A stretch of DNA of 64,000 bases from Adiantum capillus-veneris. Its lineage: Eukaryota > Streptophyta > Polypodiopsida > Polypodiales > Pteridaceae. Of the stretch, positions 10,432 through 19,357 are shown piece by piece. The DNA is taken from positions 65,095,753 to 65,159,752 of the forward strand of contig CM043959.1 in assembly GCA_014529385.2 (NCBI GenBank), read 5' to 3'. The notes beneath the pieces were generated by a model. It made no database searches and had not been told where the DNA came from. It was given only the letters and a program-made list of their open reading frames with translations. Every line of letters starts with the position of its first letter. Within the stretch, counting starts at the first letter, position 1. The translations under genes were made by a program, and so were the position numbers.

Positions 10432-10690
10432 GTAGGCTGTAACCCAAAGGCCTCAAGGTAAAGCTGCAATACATTTGGTGCCTCCAAAAGTTTACACTCT
10501 TCCATCCACTTTGCATCCATAGGTGGATAGTTCTTCAACTTCACCAAATAGCGTCTTGCAACTTTTCCTTTAACTTTTCTTTCTTTTGGCGTGCGCTCGA
10601 GGAGACTCGATTGAATCTTCAGCTTTCTCTTCTCTTTCCGACTCCTGGGAAGCTTCAAGAGCCGCTTTTGCAAAGGACCTCTTTGCCGGT
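10432..10690 (-). pseudogene. Family B chromodomain (end of integrase)
   Basis: The minus-strand frame contains KGKVARRYLVKLKNYPPMDA, then KWMEECKLLEAPNVL and LYLEAFGLQP. This is the chromodomain pattern that ends the integrase of chromovirus-type gypsy elements (V-K-[WF]-x3-[PS]-x3-A-x-W-[ME]-E), used for targeting to chromatin. The family C copy at 18196-18414 has the same ending (LYLEAFGL). The region just upstream is basic (RKEKRKLK). In this copy the domain follows gag with no protease, RT, RNase H or integrase core between them. Confidence 0.7.
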
Positions 10691-11230
10691 CTTTTCTTTG
10701 ACCTACCCCCTTTCACGTTGCCCTAAAACCCACTGTCTTCTCCCCTCAACAAGGCAAGACCAGTGTTTGGCAACTTCCATAAGCTGAGTGAGGGTAGCCA
10801 CTTTGTTCTTTGTACAGTAATCTCGAAGCCCTTTAGGCAACCCACAACAATAGTTCTCAATTTGCTTTGTCAGTGGCACAAACCTGTAGGAGGTTACTGA
10901 GAGCAACTCTTTACAAAACCTCCGATTGTACTCTTGTAGGCTCTTGCAAGTAGCCGCAGTGAGTTGGTGCCAATCCGTCATGACGTCGGCTTCATATTCA
11001 TTTGACAGCCATGCAGATGCAAGCATTTGCTTGAACTATACCCTTGTGGCGGGTGCCTATCCTTGCATCAACAGTGTCGTCCACCATGTAAGCACATTAC
11101 CTTTCAAGAAAGTGGTAGTTTTTCTTACCATAGAGGCCTATGTAAAATTCCCCCTTGCATAAGCTGTATCAAACTGTTGGAGGAAAGGAAGAGCCTTCGC
11201 CTTATCCTCAAAGCCACTGAAAGTAGCAAA
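10691..11230 (-). pseudogene. Family B gag, capsid-like domain
   Basis: Minus-strand retrotransposon gag domain: LASAWLSNEYEADVMTDWHQ, then TCKSLQEYNRRFCKEL, LTKQIENYCCGLPKGLRDYC and LTQLMEVAKHW. These match the usual order for gypsy gag (W-x-E-Y, then F..L, then Y-C-x-GL). The part upstream to about 11230 is in other frames. The frame ends in a Gln/Arg-rich tail with no zinc knuckle before it meets the chromodomain frame at about 10690, so an internal deletion of several kb is inferred. Confidence 0.7.
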
Positions 11231-12136
11231 CTTCACAGTTGCACAACCCTTTTGTAGGCTTTTGGCTTTTCCAGTGCTCCCAAATTGTCATACGGAAGCG
11301 TCTGTAACATGGGCGCTGTAAGAGGGATCATCGGCGCCCCTTGGTTATTGACATCTTGCGTCATTGATGCCATATGTGGCTGCTGGTCGGAAAAACCAGC
11401 CATGCCAAAATTGCCATGTGGCACCCCAAACTGGCCTTGGTTGCACTGAAACCCTTGCTGCATGCCAACGTTCCATTCATGGGGTTCGGCATCATGCCTT
11501 GCATACCCCGAAACACTGTTCCTGGCATATATTGTTGGTTTCCAGGTTCAACCATGCTTTGAAACACCGATCCACCCCTGAAATATCTAGGATGTACCGT
11601 GGGTGGTGGGAAAACCTGTTGCATAGCTTGGAAATTGGTTCCTTGTCCATTTAATTCAACATGCGGACTCTGAAAGGTGGCTGGCTGAACTGGTAAAGCC
11701 TGTGGAAGAGGCGTCCTAACCACTTGTTCGTGGATAAAAGGAACTTGTCTTGGAGCCCCACGTGACTCCACAACATGTGAGTGCTCCTCGCCTTGTTGGA
11801 ACGCACAAGGGACTTGGGCTTGAGCCTCAATAGGCTCTATTGCATGAGACGGTTGCCTTGTCTGTTGTGGCACTGGCGGCGCTTGCAGATATTTCATAAA
11901 CCTAGGATTCTGCACCAACCGAGAGAACACATTCACACCAGCAACCAATTGTGTCTTTAATGCATCTTCGCCTAGTTGCGGAGTTATATACCCTTGACCT
12001 TGTGGAGCATTCAAATCAACTGAAGGTACAGAAAGGGGTGACCGTGAACTCTCGCCGACCTCGAACACTGAGGAATACCCTGTCTGTCCTATGAAGAGGA
12101 ACCCTCTTCCTTGGCGTCATCTGTCCTGTCAGCCAT
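11231..12136 (-). pseudogene. Family B gag, N-terminal Pro/Gln-rich part
   Basis: A long minus-strand frame (12068-11361, 235 codons) and an overlapping one (11463-11233) encode a low-complexity N-terminus rich in Gln, Pro, Met and Val. The likely start ATG is at 12136 (MADRTDDAKEEGSSS), followed by a TAG and a frame change. Segments include VPSVDLNAPQGQGYITPQLG and VNVFSRLVQNPRFMKYL, then repeated Q/P/V motifs. No catalytic motif is present. It is assigned to gag because it lies directly upstream of the capsid-like domain on the same strand. Confidence 0.6.
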
Positions 12137-12215
12137 AGTGTAATTCCAAGTTCCTATGCTCTGTGTCTTCGCCGCAAACCAACCAAGGCTCACTTTTTAA
12201 GGAAAAAAGTGATTC
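12137..12215 (-). other. Short residue of the family B leader
   Basis: 79 bp remain between the gag start and the family C LTR. No primer-binding site is visible, so the 5' end of the family B copy is lost or was displaced by the family C insertion. Confidence 0.4.
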
Positions 12216-12242
12216 TGTCACAAACTGGTGACGTGGCATGGT

Positions 12243-12243
<1 letters not shown>

Positions 12244-12278
<35 letters not shown>

Positions 12279-12284
12279 CTCTCT
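12244..12284. repeat. (AC)n(TC)n microsatellite in LTR-C1
   Basis: About 16 AC units followed by about 5 TC units. The inverted copy of this LTR carries no such CA tract near its end. Confidence 0.9.
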
Positions 12285-12573
12285 TGCAGACCTGTGAAAA
12301 GGGGCAGTGACGTGGTAGAATCTCCGGATTTCAGGCTGAGTGCTGATGTGTCATGCTGTACGGAATTCCGTGATTTGCGGTGAGATTCGCAGCGGAAAAA
12401 GCGCTGACGAGCTTACGTGGCTGAGCTGTACGGAAAATGCTTTTTGGGGCTGCTGAAAATCCCACGCAAATTACTGAGAAGCTTTTGGAGGAGCATTGCT
12501 TTATTTTTTAATGCTTTAAGAAGCTTTTGATTTATAGCTTTTGGGGCTTTGCTTTTAGCATCCCTTGTAAACC

Positions 12574-12581
12574 TTTATAAG
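12574..12581 (+). promoter_or_regulatory. Putative TATA box of LTR-C1
   Basis: CCTTTATAAGTG is the best TATA-like word in this LTR. It is followed about 70 bp later by a CT-rich stretch. The call is positional only. Confidence 0.4.
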
Positions 12582-12837
12582 TGTGGCTTGGGCTCCCACT
12601 CTGCAGGCATCTGGACGTAGAGTCTGAGAGTGAGATCCTCTCTCACTCCCTTGTACTTTGTGCAACAGATTCAAAATATAAAAAGAAATACCGAAAGGAG
12701 CGCTAGTCTTTGGAGCCAATACCTTTTGGCACAGAACTCCGCCGGGCCGGTGTCGAATCAAGTTGTGGATTGTTTTGAAATGAATTCTTGTCGTGTTGCG
12801 GTAGATTCTTGACTTGGAGTGTCCAAGTTTGTTACCG

Positions 12838-12849
12838 TGGTATCAGAGT
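12838..12849 (+). promoter_or_regulatory. tRNA-iMet primer-binding site of family C
   Basis: TGGTATCAGAG(T) starts two bases after the LTR end, complementary to the initiator tRNA-Met 3' end except for the last base. Confidence 0.85.
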
Positions 12850-12900
12850 GCTGCCGATTTCTCTTCTACCGGGAAATCCGATTCTTTTTACGTGGCACTT

Positions 12901-14048
12901 ATGGATTCAAACAAAGGGAAGTCGACTTCCTTTGCATCCAAAGATGCGGGAAGAGATCACGAAGAAGATTCACGCGAGGAGTATGGCCTGTCTCGGCCTA
13001 CTCAGGCGGAGCATGAAGAAGTCGATGATGCGACAAAGTTGATGATGAATTTTGCAAAGGACCCTAAACTTGCAAAATTTTTCACTTAGACCTCCTTCGA
13101 CAAGCTGCACTCACAGTGGCGGCAAACCATGGAGCCACCCCTCAAACCGGCGCTCAAACAACCTCCTACTCCGAGGATGTTTACAGAGCAAGAATTGGAA
13201 GAGGTGGTTGATGCACGGATTAGCTAGCTTTTTGACGCGCAGAACAAAGCCAAAAAGCACGACAAAAAGCAGAAGAAAGGAACTGACTTCCCGGGTTATT
13301 TGGGTCGTCAATCTACTTTTGCCTCGGCAAGAAAGCAGAAGAAGCGTGTGCGATTTGAAGGAATACCCAGTTCTTCTTCTTCTTCTTCTTCTTCTTACAG
13401 TTCTTCTAGCTCTTCTGACTCGAGCAAAGAAGACAGAAAAGGGAAAAAGCGAAGCAAAAAGCAACGCTTTGGAAAGGGCAAGAAAAAGGCAAAGAACTCT
13501 AAATCTCGGCCAGTTTTGGACAGTTCTACAGAGGACTCGTCTTCGTATAGTTCGGACTCCGACGATAGCAGATTTTATGCAAGGAAGAAGAATTTTTATA
13601 AAGCCAACCAATATGACTTTCTGGAAGATAAAAGCAAGAAAGTCCGAGAATTTAAAGAAGGTGGACAGTCAATTAAATTTGACACGTTTTCTGGATTTCA
13701 AGATGCTTTGAAGGCTTTGGCCTTCATACAACAGTTTGACATAGCTTTCTCTGGAGGACATTACTCAGAGCACTCGAAGATTCGGAGGGCTACCTCTTAC
13801 TTCAAGGGAAATGCTCGATCTTGGTGGTCCACTCTTCTATTGAACAAGAAAGCGCCACTTAAATGGTTGAAATTTAAAAGGCTTTTTATTTCTTCATGGC
13901 TGACTGGGGAGTACGAGTGCGACATACGAACTGCTTGGAACCATCTTCGGATGACCAAGAAAGATACATATTGTGAGAGATTTTGGAGCTCTTTTCTACC
14001 GGTTTACCTTGGGATTTCCTATAGAGATCCGGGATCACTGCTTAGAAC
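12901..14048 (+). pseudogene. Family C gag, 5' part
   Basis: Gag of a chromovirus-like gypsy element, read in one frame from ATG 12901 (MDSNKGKSTSFASKDAGRD). Two in-frame TAG codons interrupt it, at 13087-13089 and 13225-13227. A run of Ser codons (about 13368-13425) and Lys/Ser/Arg blocks follow. The capsid-like domain is at about 13600-14030: FSGFQDALKALAFIQQFD, then FKGNARSWWSTL, WLKFKRLFISSWLTGEYECD and a final SYRDPGSLLRT. The frame then runs into a transposon inserted at 14049. Most of the run 13300-14048 is otherwise open, so the copy is not very old. Confidence 0.85.
14041..14048. repeat. 8-bp target-site duplication, left (CTTAGAAC)
   Basis: Identical to 14546-14553 on the other side of the inserted element. 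Eight base pairs is the typical hAT target duplication. Confidence 0.85.
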
Positions 14049-14545
14049 CATAGTTACATGGGACGGCGGGTCGGGGTCGGGGTCGGGAACAGGGACAGGG
14101 ACGAGGACGGGACGACAAAAGTCAAGAAACGGGGACGGGGGTCGGAACGGCAAAAAAAAGAAGAAGATTTTTTTGGGCATTTTTTGACCTACACACATGC
14201 CACGCACATAGAGCATCAATTTGACCACAAATTTACACCAAAGAACATAAGTCATATAGACCCAAATGTGCTTATAAAACATCGAGAAATGAGGACCAAA
14301 GGGTGGCTTTTATAGCCATTAGGGTGCTTCAAAGTTCAAACATATGGCTAGCCACTAGAAATGATCAGTTTTTGAAATTTTTAAAAAAGTCCCCTCCCGT
14401 CCCCTGTAGTCCCCGGGACGTTTTGCTTGCGTTCCCACTTGGCAGCCCTTTTGCCGTCCGTCCCCACCCGTCCCCGCCCGTCCCCGTCTCGGAATCAGGC
14501 GTCCCCTGTCCCTAGGGTCCGTCCCCTCCGTCCCCTGTAACTATG
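14049..14545. mobile_element. hAT-like non-autonomous DNA transposon (MITE) inside gag
   Basis: 497-bp insertion bounded by 8-bp duplications CTTAGAAC. The ends are inverted: the left begins CATAGTTACATGGGACGG and the right, read backward, gives CATAGTTACAGGGGACGG, 17 of 18 identical. Just inside are long subterminal runs of GGGAC/GGGTC words on the left and their complement (GTCCC) on the right. The AT-rich middle (about 14180-14380) has no coding capacity. Length, target duplication size and inverted ends fit a hAT-type MITE mobilised in trans. Superfamily assignment rests on the 8-bp duplication and a CA..TG end, not on a known relative. Confidence 0.8.
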
Positions 14546-14553
14546 CTTAGAAC
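14546..14553. repeat. 8-bp target-site duplication, right (CTTAGAAC)
   Basis: Exact copy of 14041-14048; gag sequence of family C resumes immediately after it. Confidence 0.85.
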
Positions 14554-14988
14554 AAAAGTCAGATTCTATTCAAGAATTGATGAATCATGCGAAACGGGGT
14601 TTTGCCATTCATTCAGGCAATGACTTACCCCACAGATGAGATCATGACGCAGAGAACCGAACAGACTTCTAACAATGAAAGTAGAAAGAAGAAGAGCATC
14701 CCAGAAGAGAAAGAAAAGGATGCACGACCCCAATTCACTCTTCGAGAGAGGATCAACTACATCAAAGAGGGGAAGTGTTTTGGATGCGGGGAAACTGGGC
14801 ACATCTCTGCGAAGTGCCCTAAAAAGGCACCGAATGAACAGGATGAAGAAAGGTCAAAGAGTTCGAAAGCAGTTGAGGAACGTGGCAGAAAAGGAGATGA
14901 AAGCAGAACTGGTACCACATTGCGTGGGGCCCGAACCGAATCAAATGAATGGAAGTACAAAAACTTTGCCGCTTTTAGGGCAAAGTGA
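14554..14988 (+). pseudogene. Family C gag, 3' part with zinc knuckle
   Basis: Continuation of gag after the MITE. The first segment reads DSIQELMNHAKRGFAIHSG in one frame, then the main frame (14587-14988) carries a basic linker and the zinc knuckle CFGCGETGHISAKCP (C-x2-C-x4-H-x4-C, about 14776-14820). An acidic/basic tail and WKYKNFAAFRAK follow. The minus-strand family C copy has the same knuckle near 21740-21775. The knuckle binds the RNA genome during packaging. Confidence 0.8.
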
Positions 14989-15330
14989 AAGATCAAGAAG
15001 CCCTCTTTTTCTTGGATGAAGGAGCCAAGGCCAACTTCTTTTCACTTGGATTGGCGGCTCGATTCGGAATTACGCCCGACAGGCTGAGGCCATAGGCGGA
15101 GGTAGTTCTAGCGGCACCTGGACGGGATGTTGCCATTACACCGATCATTGGCAAACTTCGTTTGCAATGTCAGGGGTGTTTAGGGCACGAGGATTTCTAC
15201 GTAATTCCCTTGGGAGATTGTGACGTCCTACTCGAAATCCATTGGTACCACAAGAACAACGCCGTGGTTGACTACCGGGCTGAGAAAGCGACTTTGACAA
15301 ATGAAGGGCACAAAGATTGTACTTGATGAA
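14989..15330 (+). pseudogene. Family C protease with D-E-G in place of D-[ST]-G
   Basis: Retropepsin-like domain in the frame that overlaps the end of gag: EALFFLDEGAKANFFSLGLA, then ITPDRL, a stop, DVAITPIIGKLRLQCQGCLG, FYVIPLGDCDVLLEIHWYHK and VDYRAEKATL. The order matches gypsy proteases (active site, flap, then the [IV]LG-x-x-W block). The catalytic triad position reads D-E-G. The minus copy also reads FFDEGAKP, so the Glu predates both copies or is a family trait. Known retropepsins need Ser or Thr there. Inactivity is inferred. Confidence 0.7.
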
Positions 15331-15790
15331 CTTTAGTTTCTTTACTCGATTTTCTGGAGAGGACTGAATGATGATTGAAGGTTGAATAGTTTTGACTTGA
15401 ATAAAGAATGCCATGATTTTTCTCCACACTCATGCCGATTGCTTTTCAGAGGGCTTGCCAGGCGAGTTGCCACCAGCTCGTCTTGAGGATCATACCATTG
15501 ATCTGATACTTGGAACCACAACACCGAACCGGCCACCTTACCGTGTGAGCCGAGTCCCGAGGTACACTTTTTTGGGACACATTGTCGCAGCAGTAGGAGT
15601 GCAGATGGACCCGGCCAAGATAGAGACTATCCGTGATTGGGCCGATTTGAAGAATGTCCATGAAGTTCGAAGCTTCTTGGGCTTATATTCTTACTACTGG
15701 CGATTCATCAGAAAGTTTGTAGAGGTTGCTTACCCCTTTGCATTTGTTAACATAGAAAGGAGTCCTTTTCTCGTGGGGACCCACAAAGGT
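15331..15790 (+). pseudogene. Family C reverse transcriptase, internally deleted
   Basis: The start of RT is seen as HADCFSEGLPGELPPARLED, HTIDLILGTTTPNRPPYRVS. The frame then jumps directly to the RT thumb/connection, YTFLGHIVAAVGVQMDPAKI, NVHEVRSFLGLYSYYWRFI. In intact gypsy elements these two blocks are separated by about 130 residues containing the palm and the [YF]-x-D-D catalytic motif, which are absent. The junction keeps the frame open (15413-15931), so the deletion is about 400 bp and in frame, or was selected by chance. Confidence 0.8.
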
Positions 15791-16050
15791 GACTGCCTTT
15801 CAGAGATGGTTGGAGTTTATGCTACTTCTAGTCACAGAAGCAGCTATCGGAAAAGCAGATGCGGTGGGCAAACATCTTGTCACAATTTTACTTCCGGATT
15901 GTCCATGTGCAGGGACATAAGAAATTGGTAGCAAATACTTCGTCCCGGAAGCTATTGGTTTTGGCTATTTCCGCGATACATCATAGAAGCTTCGAGGATA
16001 TGGTCGGTCAGTACGCCACAGATACAGATTGTGCAGATGTATTCAGTTGA
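15791..16050 (+). pseudogene. Family C RNase H remnant
   Basis: Only the end of the RNase H region survives. The frame at 15859-16050 reads MRWANILSQFYFRIVHVQGH, then KKLVANTSSRKLLVLAISA; the usual element motif here is ADALSRKP. It is followed by the spacer DMVGQYATDTDCADVFS that leads to integrase. The catalytic core seen in the minus copy at 20825-21040 is deleted, and a frame change separates it from the RT piece. Confidence 0.7.
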
Positions 16051-16064
16051 ATACAAAATGGAGA

Positions 16065-16111
16065 GATAGTAGCGGGGTATTCCATTAGGGATGGAATACC
16101 CCGCTACTATC
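16065..16111. repeat. Perfect 21-bp inverted repeat, 5-nt loop
   Basis: 16065-16085 and 16091-16111 are exact reverse complements separated by TAGGG. The minus family C copy lacks the right arm: it reads an aatggctacttgataaag-like sequence there. The palindrome is therefore private to this copy and probably arose by template switching. Confidence 0.9.
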
Positions 16112-16860
16112 TTGATGAAGAAAACGATGTTGTGCGTTACACAGCCGTTGAAGGAAAAGGTTATGACCGAATTCCATTGTCCACCTTTTACGGGTCACCG
16201 CAACATTGCTACCACCTTGAAAGGTGTGGAGAGATACTTTTGTTTGGCCGAGATTCAAGAAGGACATGGACGTTTTGTACGCAGTTGCTTGGTATGCCAT
16301 AAGGTCAAGTTTTTACAGACATAAAGCACAGGGATTGTTACAGCCTTTACCATACCCACCCGCCCCTGGAAAAGTATTGCAATGGATTTCATTTTTGATC
16401 TCCCGGAAACACAGTGTGGGCACGATTGTTTATTGCCCAGATATTCAGAGTACATGGCATGCTTGAGACGATTGTCTCCGACAGAGACCCCAAATTCACG
16501 AGTTTGTTTTGGAAGGCTATTTGGGAGAACATTGGCATGCGGTTGCAGTTCTCGTCATCGTTTCACCCGCAGATTGACGGGCAATCAAAGATTGCTAATT
16601 GAATGGTACTGGATTTGTTGAAGTCTTCTTCTTTGAATCTGAAGACTTCATGGGAAAAGGATTTTTACCTTTGGTGGAATATGGCTACAGAAATATGATT
16701 AAGTATTTGATGGGGAAGGTGCCATTTGAGATTCTTGAATTTGCTACGAAGGTTTCATCCTTCCTTAGCACGAAAGATAAGATTTTTCTTTGAAGCCATC
16801 GAGTTCACGAGGAACTTGGACTTGGTCCAAAAGGCTTTGTAGAAATCTCAGAAAAAGCAG
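16112..16860 (+). pseudogene. Family C integrase (HHCC and core), decayed
   Basis: The zinc-binding N-terminal domain appears as FTGHRNIATTLKGVERYFCL with a following CLVCHKVKF (H..C-x2-C). The catalytic core is split over frames: MDFIFDLPETQCGHD supplies the first Asp and ETIVSDRDPKFTSLFWKAIW the second. Then comes SSSFHPQIDGQSKIAN, where integrases of this type have Glu after Gln-Ser/Thr; here it is Lys. The C-terminal part (VEYGYRNMIKYLMGKVPFEI) and the linker KSQKKQQ follow. Several stops are present. The copy ends abruptly at 16867 against an inverted LTR; no chromodomain follows. Confidence 0.8.
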
Positions 16861-16867
16861 CAGATCG

Positions 16868-17260
16868 TGTAACAGATTTGGGACACTCCAAGTCAAGAAT
16901 CTACCGCGACACCACAAGAAATCACTTTAAACAGTTCATAGTTCACAATTTATTCGACACTAGCCCCATTGAGTTCCGTGCCTAGAGATGTTGGCCCCAA
17001 AGACTTGCGCCCCTTTCGGTATTTCTTTTTGTATTGATCTGCAACTCAAAGTACAAGCGAGTAGTCGGGATTCACTTTTAGACTTTGCGTCCAGATGCTC
17101 TGAGAAGTGAGAGCCCAAACTACCAATATAAAGATTTGCAAGGGATGCTAAAAGCAGAGCCCAAAAGCTTCAAAATCAAAAGCTTAAGAATAAAGTAAAA
17201 GAACCCTCTCTCTCTCTCTCTCTCTCTCTCTCATCTTCTTGCGTAGCCAAAAGCAAAAGA

Positions 17261-17334
<74 letters not shown>

Positions 17335-17528
17335 AAATTGCGTAGGCCAAAAGCAAAAACTGCCTACTATAAATTCCGCCGCAAAACGCGGGCGTCCGTA
17401 CAGCCTGCCACGTGCTAGTCCAGCCCGCTTTTTTCGGCAGCCAGCCACATCAGCATTTGCCATACTTTTTCCAGGAGTCCATTGCCAAGGGGAAATGTAT
17501 TGGGCAACCACGTCACCAGTTTGTGACA
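16868..17528 (-). repeat. LTR-C2 (3' LTR of the minus-strand family C copy)
   Basis: 661-bp LTR in minus orientation. The plus strand runs from TGTAACAGATTTGGG to CCAGTTTGTGACA, the reverse of LTR-C1. It contains two (CT)n microsatellites. Its right end is followed by a polypurine tract and a 3' untranslated region on the minus strand, so it belongs to the element on its right. Its left end abuts the truncated integrase of the plus copy. Confidence 0.85.
17205..17335. repeat. Two (CT)n microsatellites in LTR-C2
   Basis: Tracts at about 17205-17232 and 17264-17335, interrupted by atcttcttgcgtagccaaaa. The flanking words gcgtag(g)ccaaaagcaaaa occur twice, so the tract and its flank were duplicated together. 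Confidence 0.9.
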
Positions 17529-17530
17529 TA

Positions 17531-17545
17531 CCCCCCTCTTGAAAG
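17531..17545 (-). promoter_or_regulatory. Polypurine tract of family C
   Basis: On the minus strand TTTCAAGAGGGGGG precedes the LTR start by two bases (TA). Confidence 0.65.
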
Positions 17546-18120
17546 CATTGTAATCGCCCTCGATTACGCCTGCAAAACAGACAGAAGCCATAAACTGTCT
17601 TACTAGACACTGACTGTTAGTACCGACGCATTAGAAACACACATCAAGCACATGTACCAATCAACAGTCACATTACACGACATCAGAGGATATCACTGGA
17701 CATCACATGACAAATCACATTCAAAATTCATTCAGATCTTAGACTATGATTTACCGGCAATGCAATTAGCAATCGCATCTAGATCCACTCAGGACCTCAT
17801 AGATGCCCGATTGACTAATCCCTATTGTAACCAGATATATCGAGATCATTCAGATCAAAATGTTGGAGTCATTTCGTCTATCAGTTCTTGCACTTAAACA
17901 AGTCAAGAACAAGTTAGTATCATATTCGGGAATTCCATTTCATAAAGTCATTACAACAGAATACTGTCAGCTCTTAGTATCCCTGAAGCTCAAAGAGACA
18001 TCAATGACTCTAGTATTCAAAATTCGTGGCATCTGTTGACAAAAGAGCGGAGTGACTCCCCTCTTGTGCATACCCACTGCACCAGATTTCTGGCCAAGCT
18101 GAATTCGGGGTTCCAATTGG
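17546..18120 (-). other. 3' untranslated region of the minus-strand family C copy
   Basis: 575 bp with no coding content, between the chromodomain stop and the polypurine tract. It holds several ACAT/CAGAT-rich lines and nothing else that I can recognise. Confidence 0.5.
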
Positions 18121-18440
18121 AATAGACTATGCTAAACCAAAAGCTTCAAGGTAAAGATTCACAATCCAAGGAGTATCTGCCAGGTCCTCCTCCATTCACT
18201 TCTCATCCAATGTGGAGTAGGTGTTGAATTGAACCAAGAACCGTCTTATTGCTTTACCTTTTATCTTTCTATCTTTCTGTGCCAATTTCTGTTTAGGAAC
18301 GAGTATCTGCTCGTTTTCTTCCACTTCAGGTTGCTGTTCAGGCTCCCCATCATCGAGCACATCGCCTTCAAAAGGCTTCAAGAGACTCACATAAAAACAT
18401 TGTGAATCCTCCAAGTAGCGGGTAGCTTCATTCTAAAGGA
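18121..18440 (-). pseudogene. Family C chromodomain
   Basis: The minus-strand frame 18414-18196 reads CFYVSLLKPFEGDVLDDGEP, acidic residues, then KGKAIRRFLVQFNTYSTLDE. It continues beyond a stop as WMEEDLADTPWIVNLYLEAF. The SLLKPF block and the aromatic/acidic pattern are those of the integrase C-terminal and chromodomain in chromoviruses. Compared with family B (10432-10690), the ending LYLEAFGL is shared, so B and C are related lineages. Confidence 0.7.
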
Positions 18441-19357
18441 GACATCATTTATCTTTTCGAGGATCTGGAAAGGTTCGTAATATTGCATACGAAGCTTTGG
18501 GAAAAAAAAGCTTCTCCTTTCGCTTTTTTTTCTTTCTCAGGCGTGCCTTCTTAAAACGTAAGAGCAGCCAATCGTTCTCCTTCCATTTCAAATCGTGATG
18601 ATAACGTTCTGTTGCCTTTTTCTGAGATTTCTCCAAAGCCTTCCAGACCAAGTCCAAGTCCCTCGTGAACTGGTCGTATCTTTCGTACTAAGGAAGGGTG
18701 GAACCTTCATAGCAAATTCAATAATTTCAAATGGCACCTTCCCCATCAAAGAGTTAATCGTGTTTCTGTAGGCATATTCCACCAAAGGTAAAAACCTTTC
18801 CCATGTAGTCTTCTAATCCGAGATGTAAGACTTCAATAAATCCAATACCACTGAATTAGCAATGTCTGATTGCCCGTCAGTCTGCGGGTGGAATGATGAC
18901 GAGAATTGCAACCGCATGCCAATGTTCTCCCAAATAGCCGTCCCAAACAAACTCGTGAACCTGGGATCCCTGTTGGAGACAATCGTCTCAGGCATGCCAT
19001 GTAATTTGAAGATCTGGGCAATAAACACTTGTGCCCACATTGTGTTTTCGGGAGATAAAAAATGAAATCCATTGCAATACTTTTCCAGGGGCGGGTGGTA
19101 TGGGTAAAGGCTATAACAATCCTTGTGCTTTATGCTTGTCAAAACTTGACTTTCTGGCATACCAAGCAATTGCGTACAAAATCGTCCATGCCCTTCTTGA
19201 GTCTCGGCCAAACAAAAGTATGTCTCCACACCATTCAAGGTGGTAACAATGCCGTGGTGACCCGTAAAAGGTGGACAATGGCCTTCGGTTAAAACCTTTT
19301 CCCTCAACGGCTGTGTAACGCACAACATCGTTTTCTTTATCAAGTAGCCATTCCGAA
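18441..19357 (-). pseudogene. Family C integrase (minus copy)
   Basis: Read right to left: the HHCC domain (PFTGHHGIVTTLNGVETYFC, 19343-19230), then the core with ETIVSNRDPRFTSLFGTAIW and SSSFHPQTDGQSDIANSVVL, where the expected Glu reads Asp (QSDIAN). VEYAYRNTINSLMGKVPFEI and the linker LEKSQKKATERYHHDLKWKE, ENDWLLLRFKKARLRKKKK follow. The longest clean frame is 19343-18813 (176 codons). The upstream end is cut at 19357 by a solo LTR and resumes at 20607. Confidence 0.8.
19353..19357. repeat. Target-site duplication, left (CCGAA)
   Basis: CCGAA precedes the LTR and is repeated at 20607-20611 after it. Confidence 0.85.

Larger units (their letters stand above)
12216..12836 (+). repeat. LTR-C1 (5' LTR of the plus-strand family C copy)
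   Basis: 621-bp LTR from TGTCACAAACTGG to CCAAGTTTGTTAC(C). The ends TGTCACAAAC and GTTTGTTACA are near-perfect short inverted repeats, judged with the other copies at 16868-17528 (inverted) and 21960-22015 (3' end only). A (CA)n(TC)n microsatellite starts 28 bp inside. The LTR is followed by a primer-binding site at 12838, which proves its orientation. Confidence 0.85.

Noticed and set aside
11364-11654. Plus-strand frames over the family B gag
   Set aside because: Shadows of the longer minus-strand gag frame, which has recognisable downstream homology.
13111-13611. 166-codon minus-strand frame
   Set aside because: Antisense shadow of the Ser/Lys-rich gag of family C.
17176-17610. 144-codon minus-strand frame with long Arg-Glu repeats
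   Set aside because: The frame is produced by (CT)n microsatellites inside LTR-C2; the flanks match the other LTR copies and not a protein.
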